Positions 52,825-63,277 of a stretch of DNA of 64,000 bases are shown one piece after another (the first letter of the stretch is position 1; each line of letters starts with the position of its first letter). The position numbers and the translations under genes were made by a program. The DNA is from Stenotrophomonas maltophilia (GTDB taxonomy: Bacteria > Pseudomonadota > Gammaproteobacteria > Xanthomonadales > Xanthomonadaceae). The stretch is taken from positions 675,000-738,999 of the forward strand of contig NZ_NEQV01000001.1 in NCBI RefSeq assembly GCF_002799245.1, written 5' to 3'. The notes beneath the pieces were generated by a model. That model saw only the letters and a program-made list of their open reading frames with translations, did not search any database and was not told where the DNA came from.

Positions 52825-54282
52825 ATGGCGCGATCGCGGAACACGGACGAAGATGTCGACTTGCTGCGGATCGGCCTGTTCTTCGATGGCACCCGCAACA
52901 ACGCACACAACCTGGCGCGTGGTCGGCCACAGCTGCCGCAGCCGCGCCCGCCGCAACTGCGTGCGGATGACGATTCGACCTACCAGAGCCGGCTCACCAG
53001 CAGCTACGACAACGGCCTGACCAACATCGCCCGCCTGCAGCAGCTGTATCCGGACAGCCGCACCGGCACGTCGGCCACGCCCTCTCTGTCGATCTACGTG
53101 GAAGGTGTCGGCACCCGCGATGACGCCGACGACGACCTGATCGGACTGGCATTCGGCATCGGTGCCAGCGGCGTGCGCGCCAAAGTGCAGCGTGCGCTGC
53201 AGGTGCTGCTGCCGGCTGCACTGGGCGTGCTCGCATTGCGCTGGCGCCAACCCCTGCGGCGCGTGCAGCTGGATCTGTTCGGCTTTTCACGGGGTGCAGC
53301 CGCCGCGCGTGATGTCGCCAACCAGTTGCGGGCCTGGGATGGCACGCGCTGGCGGCAGCTGTTGCAGGCCGCCGGCCTGTCCTGCACAACGGACTTTGCC
53401 CCTGCCGATCCGGTATTGCGCTTCATCGGGCTGTTCGACACCGTGGTTGCGGTCAACGGTGGCCGCGCCGACGAACATCCCCGCCTCGCGCTGCAGGCCG
53501 GCGTTGCCAGGCAGGTGGTGCAACTGAGCGCACGCGACGAGCACCGCCAGCACTATCCGCTCACCAGCGTATCGCCGCCCTTCCCCGAGATTGCGCTGCC
53601 GGGCGTGCACGCCAACATCGGCGGCGGCTACAACCAGCTCGAAGAAGGGCCCAAGCTGCTCAGTCGCCCGCGCCGGCAGTTGCTGCGCCGCCCGACCGTG
53701 GCCGACTACCAGACGCCACCCCTGGCGGTCCTGCAGGCGACCACGGCCTATGCCGAAGCACAGGCTGACGCCGAGCGCTGGCGGCAACAGCTGGGCGTTG
53801 ACGAGAAGGAAGTCTGGGTGGATGTCTGGCACCAGTGGCAGCAACAGCGCCGCGCCGGCAGCCGCAGCGTGCTGCTCTCGCCGGTGCTGTATGTGACCGC
53901 CGCCGTCGTGCTGCGCCGGCGCATCGATTGGCGCTACCAGCTGATCGCGCTTCAAGTGATGCAGCAGCACGCCATCGATGCCGGCGTGCAATGGCACGCC
54001 AACGCCGCCGAAGTTCCTGGCTGGGAACTACCCGCCGCCCTGCAGCCGATCGCACGGCGGCTGGTGGCCGGACAAGCGCTGACCCAGACCCAGGAGGCGC
54101 TGTTGCGGCGGCGCTACCTGATGCAGTCGGCACACTGGAATTTCGACGCGCTGGGCGACACTGCGCTGACCTATGCCGCCGACGCCGGCGTCAGCGAGCT
54201 GCCGTATCGACCGGGCCCCGGCCTGTTCTACATCAACCGGCCCACGGTGGATGGCAAGCGCGTGGTGCTACCCAACGCATGA
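52825..54282 (+). CDS. DUF2235 protein, Tle1-like phospholipase fold, possible type VI effector
   Basis: 485 residues from the ATG at 52825, seven bases after GGGGA (an ATG two codons earlier is an alternative). The alpha/beta hydrolase core begins LLRIGLFFDGTRNN. The nucleophile elbow is GFSRGAA with Ser155; the acid is Asp205 (FIGLFDTVVAVN) and the base His262 (LPGVHANIGGGY), a full triad of the Tle1/DUF2235 type. Tle1 proteins are phospholipase A effectors delivered by type VI secretion, usually beside vgrG and an immunity gene; neither is here. No signal peptide is seen. It could also be a housekeeping DUF2235 hydrolase. The gene ends at a very strong palindrome. Confidence 0.85.
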   Translation: MARSRNTDEDVDLLRIGLFFDGTRNNAHNLARGRPQLPQPRPPQLRADDDSTYQSRLTSSYDNGLTNIARLQQLYPDSRTGTSATPSLSIYVEGVGTRDDADDDLIGLAFGIGASGVRAKVQRALQVLLPAALGVLALRWRQPLRRVQLDLFGFSRGAAAARDVANQLRAWDGTRWRQLLQAAGLSCTTDFAPADPVLRFIGLFDTVVAVNGGRADEHPRLALQAGVARQVVQLSARDEHRQHYPLTSVSPPFPEIALPGVHANIGGGYNQLEEGPKLLSRPRRQLLRRPTVADYQTPPLAVLQATTAYAEAQADAERWRQQLGVDEKEVWVDVWHQWQQQRRAGSRSVLLSPVLYVTAAVVLRRRIDWRYQLIALQVMQQHAIDAGVQWHANAAEVPGWELPAALQPIARRLVAGQALTQTQEALLRRRYLMQSAHWNFDALGDTALTYAADAGVSELPYRPGPGLFYINRPTVDGKRVVLPNA

Positions 54283-54348
54283 AAAAAGGGGACGGAGGGA
54301 ATTAAGTCGTTTGTGCCAAAACGACTTAATTCCCTCCGTCCCCTTTTT
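54283..54348. terminator. 30-bp perfect palindrome, bidirectional terminator
   Basis: AAAAAGGGGACGGAGGGAAT begins the left arm and its complement ends in TTTTT; the arms are 30 bp and perfect around GTGCCA. It fills exactly the gap between the stop of the DUF2235 gene (54282) and the stop of the convergent DUF455 gene (54350). Confidence 0.92.
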
Positions 54349-54349
54349 C

Positions 54350-55174
54350 TCAACCGGCCTGTTCGACCAGGTTGGCGAGTTCGTCCGCGTCAAAGCCGGC
54401 CAGCAGGCGCGCTTCGATGTTGAATGGCCCGTGCAGGTAGCCACCGGCGTATTCCACCAGCAGCTCCTTGAATCGCGCGCGCGGTTCGACACCAGCCCGG
54501 TCGCAGTACCAGCGGTACCAGCGCGAGCCGGCGGCAACATGCGCCACTTCCTCGCGCAGGATCACTTCCAGCACATCGGCGGTTTCGCCATCACCGACAT
54601 TGCGCAGCTTTTCGATCATGCCTGGGGTGACGTCCAGGCCGCGCGCCTCCAGCACGCGCGGTACCAGCGCCATGCGTGCCAGGCCATCATGCGCGGTCTT
54701 TTCGCACATTTCCCACAGGCCGTTGTGCGCGGGGAAATCGGCGTAGTCGTGGCCATGCGCCTGCAGGCGCTCGCGCAGCAGCATGAAGTGCCGCGATTCA
54801 TCGTCGGCACAGCTGACCCAGTCGGCATGGAACGCCGGCGGCAGGCCGCGGAAGCGGTACACCGCATCCCAGGCCAGGTCGATCGCATTGAGTTCGATGT
54901 GGGCGATGGCGTGGATGAAGGCCGCTCGCCCTTCCACGCCACCCAGTCCGCGCCGCGGCACTTCGCGCGGATGCACCAGCACCAGCCGTGCCGGCCGGCC
55001 GGGCATGCGGATCGATTCCGGCGGCGGCGCATCGGCGGCCACCTTCAGGCGACCGGCACGGAACGCGGCGGCATACGCCTGGGTCAGCGCGACCTTGCGC
55101 AGCGGGTCGGCTTCGGCCAGGCACTGCTGCGCGGCGCGCAGCAGGTCACCTTCAACGTCGAGCACCGCAACCAC
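54350..55174 (-). CDS. DUF455 family ferritin-like protein
   Basis: 274 residues from a GTG at 55172-55174. Ferritin-like diiron ligands are visible: AFIHAIAHIELNAIDLAWDAV (Glu and His of one half) and ADDESRHFMLLRERLQ (ExxH of the second), with VLEVILREEVAHVAAGSRWYR supplying a further ExxH. DUF455 proteins are related to MiaE-type tRNA hydroxylases and other ferritin-like oxygenases. Reaction unknown. It follows purF by 9 bases on the same strand, so it may be co-transcribed. Confidence 0.85.
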   Translation of the reverse strand: MVAVLDVEGDLLRAAQQCLAEADPLRKVALTQAYAAAFRAGRLKVAADAPPPESIRMPGRPARLVLVHPREVPRRGLGGVEGRAAFIHAIAHIELNAIDLAWDAVYRFRGLPPAFHADWVSCADDESRHFMLLRERLQAHGHDYADFPAHNGLWEMCEKTAHDGLARMALVPRVLEARGLDVTPGMIEKLRNVGDGETADVLEVILREEVAHVAAGSRWYRWYCDRAGVEPRARFKELLVEYAGGYLHGPFNIEARLLAGFDADELANLVEQAG

Positions 55175-55183
55175 GCCTGTGCC

Positions 55184-56650
55184 TCAGGCGCGGCGCTTGT
55201 GCTTGGCGTCGTCCGAACGCAGCTGCTGGATGCGCTCGAAGTAGCCCGGCTCGATACCCGTCGGGTAGTGGCCGTTGAAGCAGGACGAATCGAAGCTGCG
55301 CAGCGCCGGGTTGCCCTCGCTCACCGCCGCTTCCATGTCTTCCAGGTCCTGGTAGATCAGCCAGTCGCAGCCCAGGTGGGCCTCGATCTCTTCCACCGTG
55401 CGGTTGTGCGCGACCAGCTCTTCGGCCGCCGGCATGTCGATGCCGTAGATGTTCGGGTAGCGCACCGGCGGCGCAGCGCTGGCCAGGTAGACCTTGCGCG
55501 CGCCCGCATCACGGGCCATCTGCACGATCTGCTGGCTGGTGGTGCCTCGCACGATCGAATCGTCCACCAGCAGCACCACGCGGTTGCGGAACTCCAGGTG
55601 GATCGGGTTGAGCTTGCGGCGCACCGACTTCACGCGTTCGCCCTGGCCCGGCATGATGAAGGTGCGGCCGATGTAGCGGTTCTTGATGAAGCCTTCGCGG
55701 TACTTCACCCCCAGCACGTTGGAGATCTCCAGCGCGGCATCGCGCGAGGTATCCGGGATCGGGATGATGGTGTCGATGTCGTGGTCCGGGCGCAGGCGCA
55801 GGATCTTCTCGCCCAGCTTGATGCCCATGCGCATGCGCGCCTTGTGCACCGAGACGTTGTCGATCATCGAGTCCGGGCGCGCGAAGTACACGTACTCGAA
55901 GATGCACGGGGTGTGCTCGGCCGGCTCGGCGCAGATCTCCGAGAACAGCTCGCCGCGCGCGGTGATCACCAGCGCTTCACCCGGCTGCACGTCACGCACG
56001 CGCTGGAAGCCCAGCACGTCCAGCGCGGCCGACTCGGACGCCACGATGTACTCATCGCCTTCGGCATGGCTGCGCTTGCCCAGTACCAGCGGGCGGATGC
56101 CATGCGGGTCGCGGAAGGCAACCAGGCCCAGGCCCAGCACCACGCTGACCACCGCATAGCCGCCCTTGCAGCGGCGGTGCACGCCGGCCACCGCGCGGAT
56201 CGCGGCTTCCGGGCTGAGCTGGCGCTGCTGTTCCAGTTCGTAGGCGAACACGTTCAGCAGCACTTCGCTGTCCGAATCGGTGTTGACGTTGCGGCGATCC
56301 TGTTCGAACACCTGCTGGCGCAGCGCCTCGGTGTTGATCAGGTTGCCGTTGTGGGCCAGCGCGATGCCGTACGGCGAGTTCACGTAGAACGGCTGCGCTT
56401 CGTCCATGCCTTCCGAACCTGCCGTCGGGTAGCGCACGTGCGCGATGCCGACGCTGCCTTCCAGGGTCGACATGGTGCGGGCGTCGAAGACATCGCGGAC
56501 CAGGCCGGTGGCCTTCTGCACGCGCAGGCGGCTGCCACTGGCGGTCGCGATGCCTGCCGCGTCCTGGCCACGGTGCTGGAGAACGGTCAAGCCGTCATAC
56601 AACTGCCCGGCGACGTTCTGGTTGCCGACGATTCCGACGATGCCACACAT
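55184..56650 (-). CDS. purF: Amidophosphoribosyltransferase
   Basis: 488 residues. Cys2 ([10 protein letters not shown]), exposed after Met removal, is the glutaminase nucleophile; the amidotransferase domain includes [14 protein letters not shown] and LAHNGNLIN. The C-terminal phosphoribosyltransferase has the PRPP loop [18 protein letters not shown]. It makes 5-phosphoribosylamine, the first step of purine synthesis. The proteobacterial order cvpA-purF is kept, with a 30-base gap. Confidence 0.97.
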   Translation of the reverse strand: MCGIVGIVGNQNVAGQLYDGLTVLQHRGQDAAGIATASGSRLRVQKATGLVRDVFDARTMSTLEGSVGIAHVRYPTAGSEGMDEAQPFYVNSPYGIALAHNGNLINTEALRQQVFEQDRRNVNTDSDSEVLLNVFAYELEQQRQLSPEAAIRAVAGVHRRCKGGYAVVSVVLGLGLVAFRDPHGIRPLVLGKRSHAEGDEYIVASESAALDVLGFQRVRDVQPGEALVITARGELFSEICAEPAEHTPCIFEYVYFARPDSMIDNVSVHKARMRMGIKLGEKILRLRPDHDIDTIIPIPDTSRDAALEISNVLGVKYREGFIKNRYIGRTFIMPGQGERVKSVRRKLNPIHLEFRNRVVLLVDDSIVRGTTSQQIVQMARDAGARKVYLASAAPPVRYPNIYGIDMPAAEELVAHNRTVEEIEAHLGCDWLIYQDLEDMEAAVSEGNPALRSFDSSCFNGHYPTGIEPGYFERIQQLRSDDAKHKRRA

Positions 56651-56680
56651 GGTGCGAGGTCTCCGCTGGGCTGTGCCCAG

Positions 56681-57460
56681 TTACAAGGAAGGTGGCCGTA
56701 CCTGGCCGCGGTGGTCGCCGCGCCTGCGGTCGACATTGGCCGGATCGCCCGGCTCGATACTGTCTGGCAGTGCTGGGGCGTCCGGGCGCACTTCGGCCGG
56801 ATCGTATGCGTCGCCCTGTTCCGCTTTCGCGGGCCGCAGCCATCCGCCGCCCGCCACTACCTGGTTGAGGATGCCATTATCGCCTGCCGCGCCCGGCTTT
56901 CCCAAATCGGCGCCTGCGTTCTTCCCCAACTCCATCAATGCAGATGGGGACAGCATGTCGGTCGGCAAGGTCTTGGGCAGCAGATCGGCGCCCGGCACCT
57001 GCCAGTGCGGCAGCTTCCCGTTCATCCAGGCCACGGCGGGGTTCAGTACCGGGCGGACCGCCGAGCGCTTCCAGGAGGGTTCGGCGGTCAGCGGGGTGAA
57101 GCCGGCCAGCAGCACCAGGATCGCGGCGATCAGGCCGCCACGCACGGCTCCCAGTACACCGCCCAGCAAGCGGTCCAGGCTGGTCAGCATGCTGCGGTGG
57201 ATCATCGCCTTGATGACCATGCCGATCACCGCGACCACGATCATCACGCCGATGCCCACGCCCAGGTAGCCGCCGACGAAGTGCTCGCCGCCAGGCGCGG
57301 CCGGGGCCGCCCACCAGCGCGCCGCATCGTTGCCGAAGGCGAAGGCCGCCCACGCGGCCAGCAACCACGACAGCGTGCCGATGACGATTCCAACAAAGCC
57401 ACGCAGCATCCCGAGCAGGGTCGAGGCGGCGATCACGATCAGCAGCACCACGTCGATCAT
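56681..57460 (-). CDS. cvpA: CvpA family membrane protein
   Basis: 259 residues. Four membrane helices in the first 130 residues (MIDVVLLIVIAASTLLGMLRGFVGIVIG, LLAAWAAFAFG, VGIGVMIVVAVIGMVIKAM, GAVRGGLIAAILVLLAGF) match CvpA, named for colicin V production and linked to envelope stress and bile resistance. A C-terminal soluble tail (about 140-259), longer than in E. coli, is hydrophilic and Asp/Pro-rich. The ATG at 57458-57460 gives the family start; a longer reading upstream is unrelated. It sits between the SPOR protein gene and purF. Confidence 0.9.
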   Translation of the reverse strand: MIDVVLLIVIAASTLLGMLRGFVGIVIGTLSWLLAAWAAFAFGNDAARWWAAPAAPGGEHFVGGYLGVGIGVMIVVAVIGMVIKAMIHRSMLTSLDRLLGGVLGAVRGGLIAAILVLLAGFTPLTAEPSWKRSAVRPVLNPAVAWMNGKLPHWQVPGADLLPKTLPTDMLSPSALMELGKNAGADLGKPGAAGDNGILNQVVAGGGWLRPAKAEQGDAYDPAEVRPDAPALPDSIEPGDPANVDRRRGDHRGQVRPPSL

Positions 57461-57506
57461 GGCGCCCCGCTCCTTCGGCGGCGCTGGCAACGGGCCTGCG
57501 CGTTGG

Positions 57507-58538
57507 TCATGGGTGCGGTCGGACCATACCGGCAACGCCGACCTTGGCAGCGACCTGCGCCTTCAGCTGCTCGGCGTCAGCCCGGTTGGCCACCGGTCCG
57601 ACGCGGACGCGATGCAGGGTGCCCTTTTCGGTGCGCACCTGCTCGACGAAGGCACTGAAGCCGGCAGCCCGGACCTTGTCGCGCAGTGCGTTGGCATCAT
57701 TGGCCTGGCCGAACGCACCCAGCTGCACGGCGAAGCCGACGCCACTGGCCGCCGGTGCGGCCGGCGTGGCCGGCGCCGTCGCCGGCTTGCTGGCGGTGGC
57801 CTCCGGCTTCGGCTCGGGCTTGGCTTCCGGCTTCGGGGCCTCGGGCTTCGGCGCTGGCTTGGCGGCCGGCGTGGTGGCCGCGGTCGGCGAGCTCGGCGGC
57901 AGGCTTTCGCTGCGCACCGGGTTGCTGGTGGCCGACGGTGTGGTGGCCGCCGTCGGGACGCTGGCCGCCGGCGCTGGCGTGGCGGCGACCGCCGCACTGC
58001 TGCCCGTCGCCGCATCCAGGGTAATGACTTCGGCCTTCACATCGGCGCGGATCTTCACCGCCTGCAGACGGGCGGCCTCGGCCTGGGCACGGTCGGCATA
58101 CGGCCCGACGCGCACACGCCATGCCTGGCGCCCGCTGATGGTGGTCGTTTCGGCGAAGCCCGGCAGCTGGGAGCGCTGCAGGTAGGCGATCACCGCATCG
58201 GCGTCGGCCTTGCTGCCGTATGCGCCGAAAGTGACCGCGTAGTTGCCGGCGGCAACCGCCGGGGAGGTGTCCACGGTCGGCGGCGTGGCTGGCGCGGCCG
58301 CCTCCTGCAGCGGCTTGGCCTGCCCGCTCTGCAGGCCGGTGGCTCCGCCGGCCGGAGCAACCAGGGGCAGCTCACGGGTTTCGAACTGGCCGTCGGCCGG
58401 TGCATCCGGCGCGGCGATCGGCACCGAGGCCACACCACTGTCAGGTGCAGGTCCCTTGACCAGCATCGGCAGGAAAATCACGGCCAGTGCGACCAGCACG
58501 ATGGCACCAATCAGACGCTGTTTCAGAGGCGTATCCAC
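57507..58538 (-). CDS. SPOR-domain membrane protein with two SPOR repeats
   Basis: About 343 residues from a GTG at 58536-58538 (VDTPLKQRLIGAIVLVALAVIFLPML); a TTG four codons earlier is possible. One N-terminal membrane helix (about 8-26) is followed by a SPOR domain (about 98-170, NYAVTFGAYGSKADADAVIAYL), a long Ala/Pro/Lys linker, and a second SPOR domain (about 265-340, GFAVQLGAFGQANDANALRDKV). SPOR domains bind denuded glycans at the septum. DedD, its usual homologue next to cvpA, has one SPOR domain; the duplication is notable. It lies between folC and cvpA. Confidence 0.9.
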   Translation of the reverse strand: MDTPLKQRLIGAIVLVALAVIFLPMLVKGPAPDSGVASVPIAAPDAPADGQFETRELPLVAPAGGATGLQSGQAKPLQEAAAPATPPTVDTSPAVAAGNYAVTFGAYGSKADADAVIAYLQRSQLPGFAETTTISGRQAWRVRVGPYADRAQAEAARLQAVKIRADVKAEVITLDAATGSSAAVAATPAPAASVPTAATTPSATSNPVRSESLPPSSPTAATTPAAKPAPKPEAPKPEAKPEPKPEATASKPATAPATPAAPAASGVGFAVQLGAFGQANDANALRDKVRAAGFSAFVEQVRTEKGTLHRVRVGPVANRADAEQLKAQVAAKVGVAGMVRPHP

Positions 58539-58618
58539 GTGAGGCGGCAACTGTCCGGAGGTTGCGGTCGATTATACGGGTGCCGGACCGGACGGCGTCG
58601 GCATTGGCTGAACGTGGA

Positions 58619-59890
58619 TCAGGCGCGGACCTGCAACCATTGCAGGGCCGCGGCGGCAGTATGGAAGGAGCCGAACACCAGTACGCGGTCGCCGCGCCCG
58701 GCCTGGGCCAGTACCTGCGCCAGTGCCTGTTCGACGGAGTCGGCCAGCTGCGCACTGGCGGCGACGGTCCCGGCCAGGCGTGCCTGCAGCTGGGCGGCGC
58801 TCTGCCCGCGCGGGCCGTCCAGGCCGGCCAGCGTCCACTCGCCGACCACCTCCTGCAATGCCTGCACCACGCCCACCGCGTCCTTGTCCTGCAGCGCCGC
58901 GTACACGGCCAGGGTACGTCCGGCCGACGCTTCGGCCTTCAGCGCGCGCGCCAGCTGGCCCGCCGCCTGTGGGTTGTGCCCGACGTCGACGCGGACCTGC
59001 ACACCGTCACGCTCGAACGCCTGCAGGCGGCCAGAGATGCGCGCCGCGGCAATACCCGCAGCCCACGCCGCACGCGGCACCGGCTTGTCCAGCGCGCGCA
59101 GCGCGGCGATGGCGGCACCGGCATTGGCCAGCTGGATCGGGCCGGCCAGCGCCGGTGCCGGCAGTTCCATGCGCAGGCCGACGTCGCGCCAGCGCCAACG
59201 CTGGGCATCGATCGGCTCGTAGAAATAATCGCTGCCACCACGGATCGCATTGGCACCCACCAGGTAGGCACGCGCGAGCACGCTCGACGGCGGATCGGTC
59301 TCGCCCAGGATCACCGGCTTCCAGCCACGGATGATGCCGGCCTTCTCGGCGCCGATCGCTTCGCGGTCCTCGCCCAGCCACTCGGCATGGTCGATGTCCA
59401 CGGTAGTGATCACCGCCACGTCGGCATCGATGATGTTGACCGCATCCAGTCGACCGCCCAGGCCCACTTCCAGTACCGCCAGGTCCAGCCCGGCATCGGC
59501 GAACAGCTGCAGCGCGGCCAGCGTGCCGTACTCGAAATAGGTCAGCGTGGTCTCGCCACGCGCGGCCTCGACCGCATTGAACGCAGCGACCAGCGCCGCA
59601 TCGTCCACGTCCTGGCCATCGATGCGCACGCGCTCGTTGTAGCGCAGCAGGTGCGGCGACGTGTAGGCGCCGACCTTCCAACCGGCAGCACGGCCGATGG
59701 CCTCGATGAAGGCCACGGTGGAGCCCTTGCCATTGGTGCCACCGACCACGATGGTGCGCTGGGCCGGCGTACCCAGGCCCATCGCCGTGGCCACGGCGCG
59801 CACGCGCTCCAGGCCCATATCGATGGTCGCCGGGTGCTGGCGTTCAATGTAGTCCAGCCAGTCGGCCAGGGTGGTCGGGGTGTTCGTCAC
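58619..59890 (-). CDS. folC: Bifunctional dihydrofolate/folylpolyglutamate synthase
   Basis: 423 residues from a GTG at 59888-59890 (VTNTPTTLADWLDYIERQHP). The P-loop is IVVGGTNGKGSTVAFIE; further Mur-ligase-type elements are YTSPHLLRYNERVRI, FEYGTLAALQLF, VLEVGLGGRLDAVN and DIDHAEWLGEDREAIGAEKAGI, and the C-terminal domain has VRVDVGHNPQAAGQLA. It adds glutamate to dihydropteroate and to folates. A much longer open frame upstream has no similarity. folC upstream of the SPOR, cvpA and purF genes is the usual gammaproteobacterial order. accD, its common neighbour, is absent here. Confidence 0.95.
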   Translation of the reverse strand: MTNTPTTLADWLDYIERQHPATIDMGLERVRAVATAMGLGTPAQRTIVVGGTNGKGSTVAFIEAIGRAAGWKVGAYTSPHLLRYNERVRIDGQDVDDAALVAAFNAVEAARGETTLTYFEYGTLAALQLFADAGLDLAVLEVGLGGRLDAVNIIDADVAVITTVDIDHAEWLGEDREAIGAEKAGIIRGWKPVILGETDPPSSVLARAYLVGANAIRGGSDYFYEPIDAQRWRWRDVGLRMELPAPALAGPIQLANAGAAIAALRALDKPVPRAAWAAGIAAARISGRLQAFERDGVQVRVDVGHNPQAAGQLARALKAEASAGRTLAVYAALQDKDAVGVVQALQEVVGEWTLAGLDGPRGQSAAQLQARLAGTVAASAQLADSVEQALAQVLAQAGRGDRVLVFGSFHTAAAALQWLQVRA

Positions 59891-59931
59891 GGCAGCGGTT
59901 CCAGCAGAAGCAGTTGATGCGAGGGGATGGA

Positions 59932-60576
59932 TCAGAGTGCGCGGTGCTTGGCTTCGCCGAAGAACGGCGTGTGGTGGGCACAGTCGTTCAGGCGCACCAC
60001 TTCCAGGCTGTCCAGGTCGGCGCCTTCGAGCAGGTTGAGCGTGGTCGGCGCCTGGCGGAAGGTCCACAGGCGGGAAATCGGCAGGCCCAGCACCTTGCAC
60101 AGGATCACGCGGTTCACCGCGTCATGGGCCACCACCAGCAGCGTGTCGTGCTCGCCGAGGCCTTCGGTGGCACGGGCCAGGCCGCGCCAGCTGCGCTCCA
60201 GCACCAGGCGCAGCGATTCGCCGCCGGGCATCAGCACGGTATCCGGCTCCTCGCGCCAGGCCTGCAGGCGCGACGGATCCTTCTCGTTGATTTCGCTGGC
60301 CAGCAGGCCTTCCCATTCGCCGTGGGCGATTTCCTGCAGCTCCGGCTCGGTCAGCAGCATGTCGGCACGGGCGGCGCCAAGCGCCAGCTGCGCGGTGCGC
60401 TGCGCGCGCGACAGCGGCGAGGCGACGGCACGGGTGATGTCCACCGAGGCCAGCCGGGCACCCAGTGCCTGGGCCTGGGCTTCACCGATCGGCGAAAGCG
60501 GGATGTCGATCTGGCCCTGGTAGCGGCCTTCGGCGTTCCACGGCGTTTCGCCGTGGCGGGCAAGCAGGATGCGCAT
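59932..60576 (-). CDS. Histidine phosphatase family protein (phosphoglycerate mutase-like)
   Basis: 214 residues. The phosphohistidine motif is RILLARHGETPWNAEGRYQGQIDIPLS (His8), with SPLSRAQRTAQLAL, EIAHGEWEGL and the second His in VVAHDAVNRVIL. It belongs to the GpmB/CobC-like branch that dephosphorylates small molecules rather than isomerises phosphoglycerate. The C-terminal TTLNLLEGADLDSLEVVRLND closes the fold. It is 41 bases upstream of folC and may be co-transcribed. Alpha-ribazole phosphatase and other sugar or nucleotide phosphatases are possible activities. Confidence 0.9.
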   Translation of the reverse strand: MRILLARHGETPWNAEGRYQGQIDIPLSPIGEAQAQALGARLASVDITRAVASPLSRAQRTAQLALGAARADMLLTEPELQEIAHGEWEGLLASEINEKDPSRLQAWREEPDTVLMPGGESLRLVLERSWRGLARATEGLGEHDTLLVVAHDAVNRVILCKVLGLPISRLWTFRQAPTTLNLLEGADLDSLEVVRLNDCAHHTPFFGEAKHRAL

Positions 60577-60688
60577 GCGTGCAAGGGGTCCTGGGGGGAG
60601 GAGGTTTCCGCGTTTCGTTCACATCCTGTGAAGTACGCGGAACAGGGATGATACCTGTTCGGCGTACCCGGCCGGGCCGGGCATGAAA

Positions 60689-60716
60689 AAACCCCGCGAC
60701 CGAAGTCGCGGGGTTT
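60689..60716 (-). terminator. Terminator of the S46 peptidase gene
   Basis: AAACCCCGCGAC/GTCGCGGGGTTT stem with a CGAA loop and six T on the minus strand. Confidence 0.9.
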
Positions 60717-60743
60717 CGGAATTTCCGGCCATCGGCGCGAGGT

Positions 60744-60804
60744 TGCCGGCCAGCGGCCGGCACCCCCGTCCGGTACAAGCAGTAGATCCACGCCATGCGT
60801 GGAT
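60744..60804. repeat. Two SMAG-like palindromes
   Basis: TGCCGGCC/GGCCGGCA (60744-60762) and GTAG followed by ATCCACGC/GCGTGGAT (60782-60804), the same two types as at 14.6 kb, here in reverse order. Confidence 0.8.
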
Positions 60805-60826
60805 GAACCGCCTGGGACCGCGAACC

Positions 60827-62989
<2,163 letters not shown>

Positions 62990-63082
62990 GGAGCGGCCCC
63001 TGGTAGTGGAACCCTCGATTGTAGCCCGCTGCCCTGCCCCGGCCCGAACCCCGGAAGTCATGGGCCGGGCCCCGATGCCCCG

Positions 63083-63105
63083 GTAGCTGCCAACCTCGGT
63101 TGGCA
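63083..63105. repeat. SMAG-like GTAG palindrome
   Basis: GTAG followed by TGCCAACC/GGTTGGCA arms (TCGG middle). It lies between the divergent S46 and tdh genes. Confidence 0.8.
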
Positions 63106-63240
63106 CCCACGCATCCGCCGGGCATGGCCTGGCGAGCGCAACGTCTCCACCGCGCGCCGCCGTTCGAAACGCCCGCCTGCGCCCAGCTTTCGTTCCACCA
63201 CTGCACCCGCAGCGCAACATGGGAAATCCGCGCGGCACCC

Positions 63241-63246
63241 TATAAT
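63241..63246 (+). promoter_or_regulatory. -10 element of tdh
   Basis: A perfect TATAAT. The start point would fall about 10-25 bases before the possible start codons at 63263 and 63278, so the leader is very short. No good -35 was found at the usual distance. Confidence 0.55.
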
Positions 63247-63277
63247 CCGCGCTTTCCCCCTGATGAGTTCCACCCCG

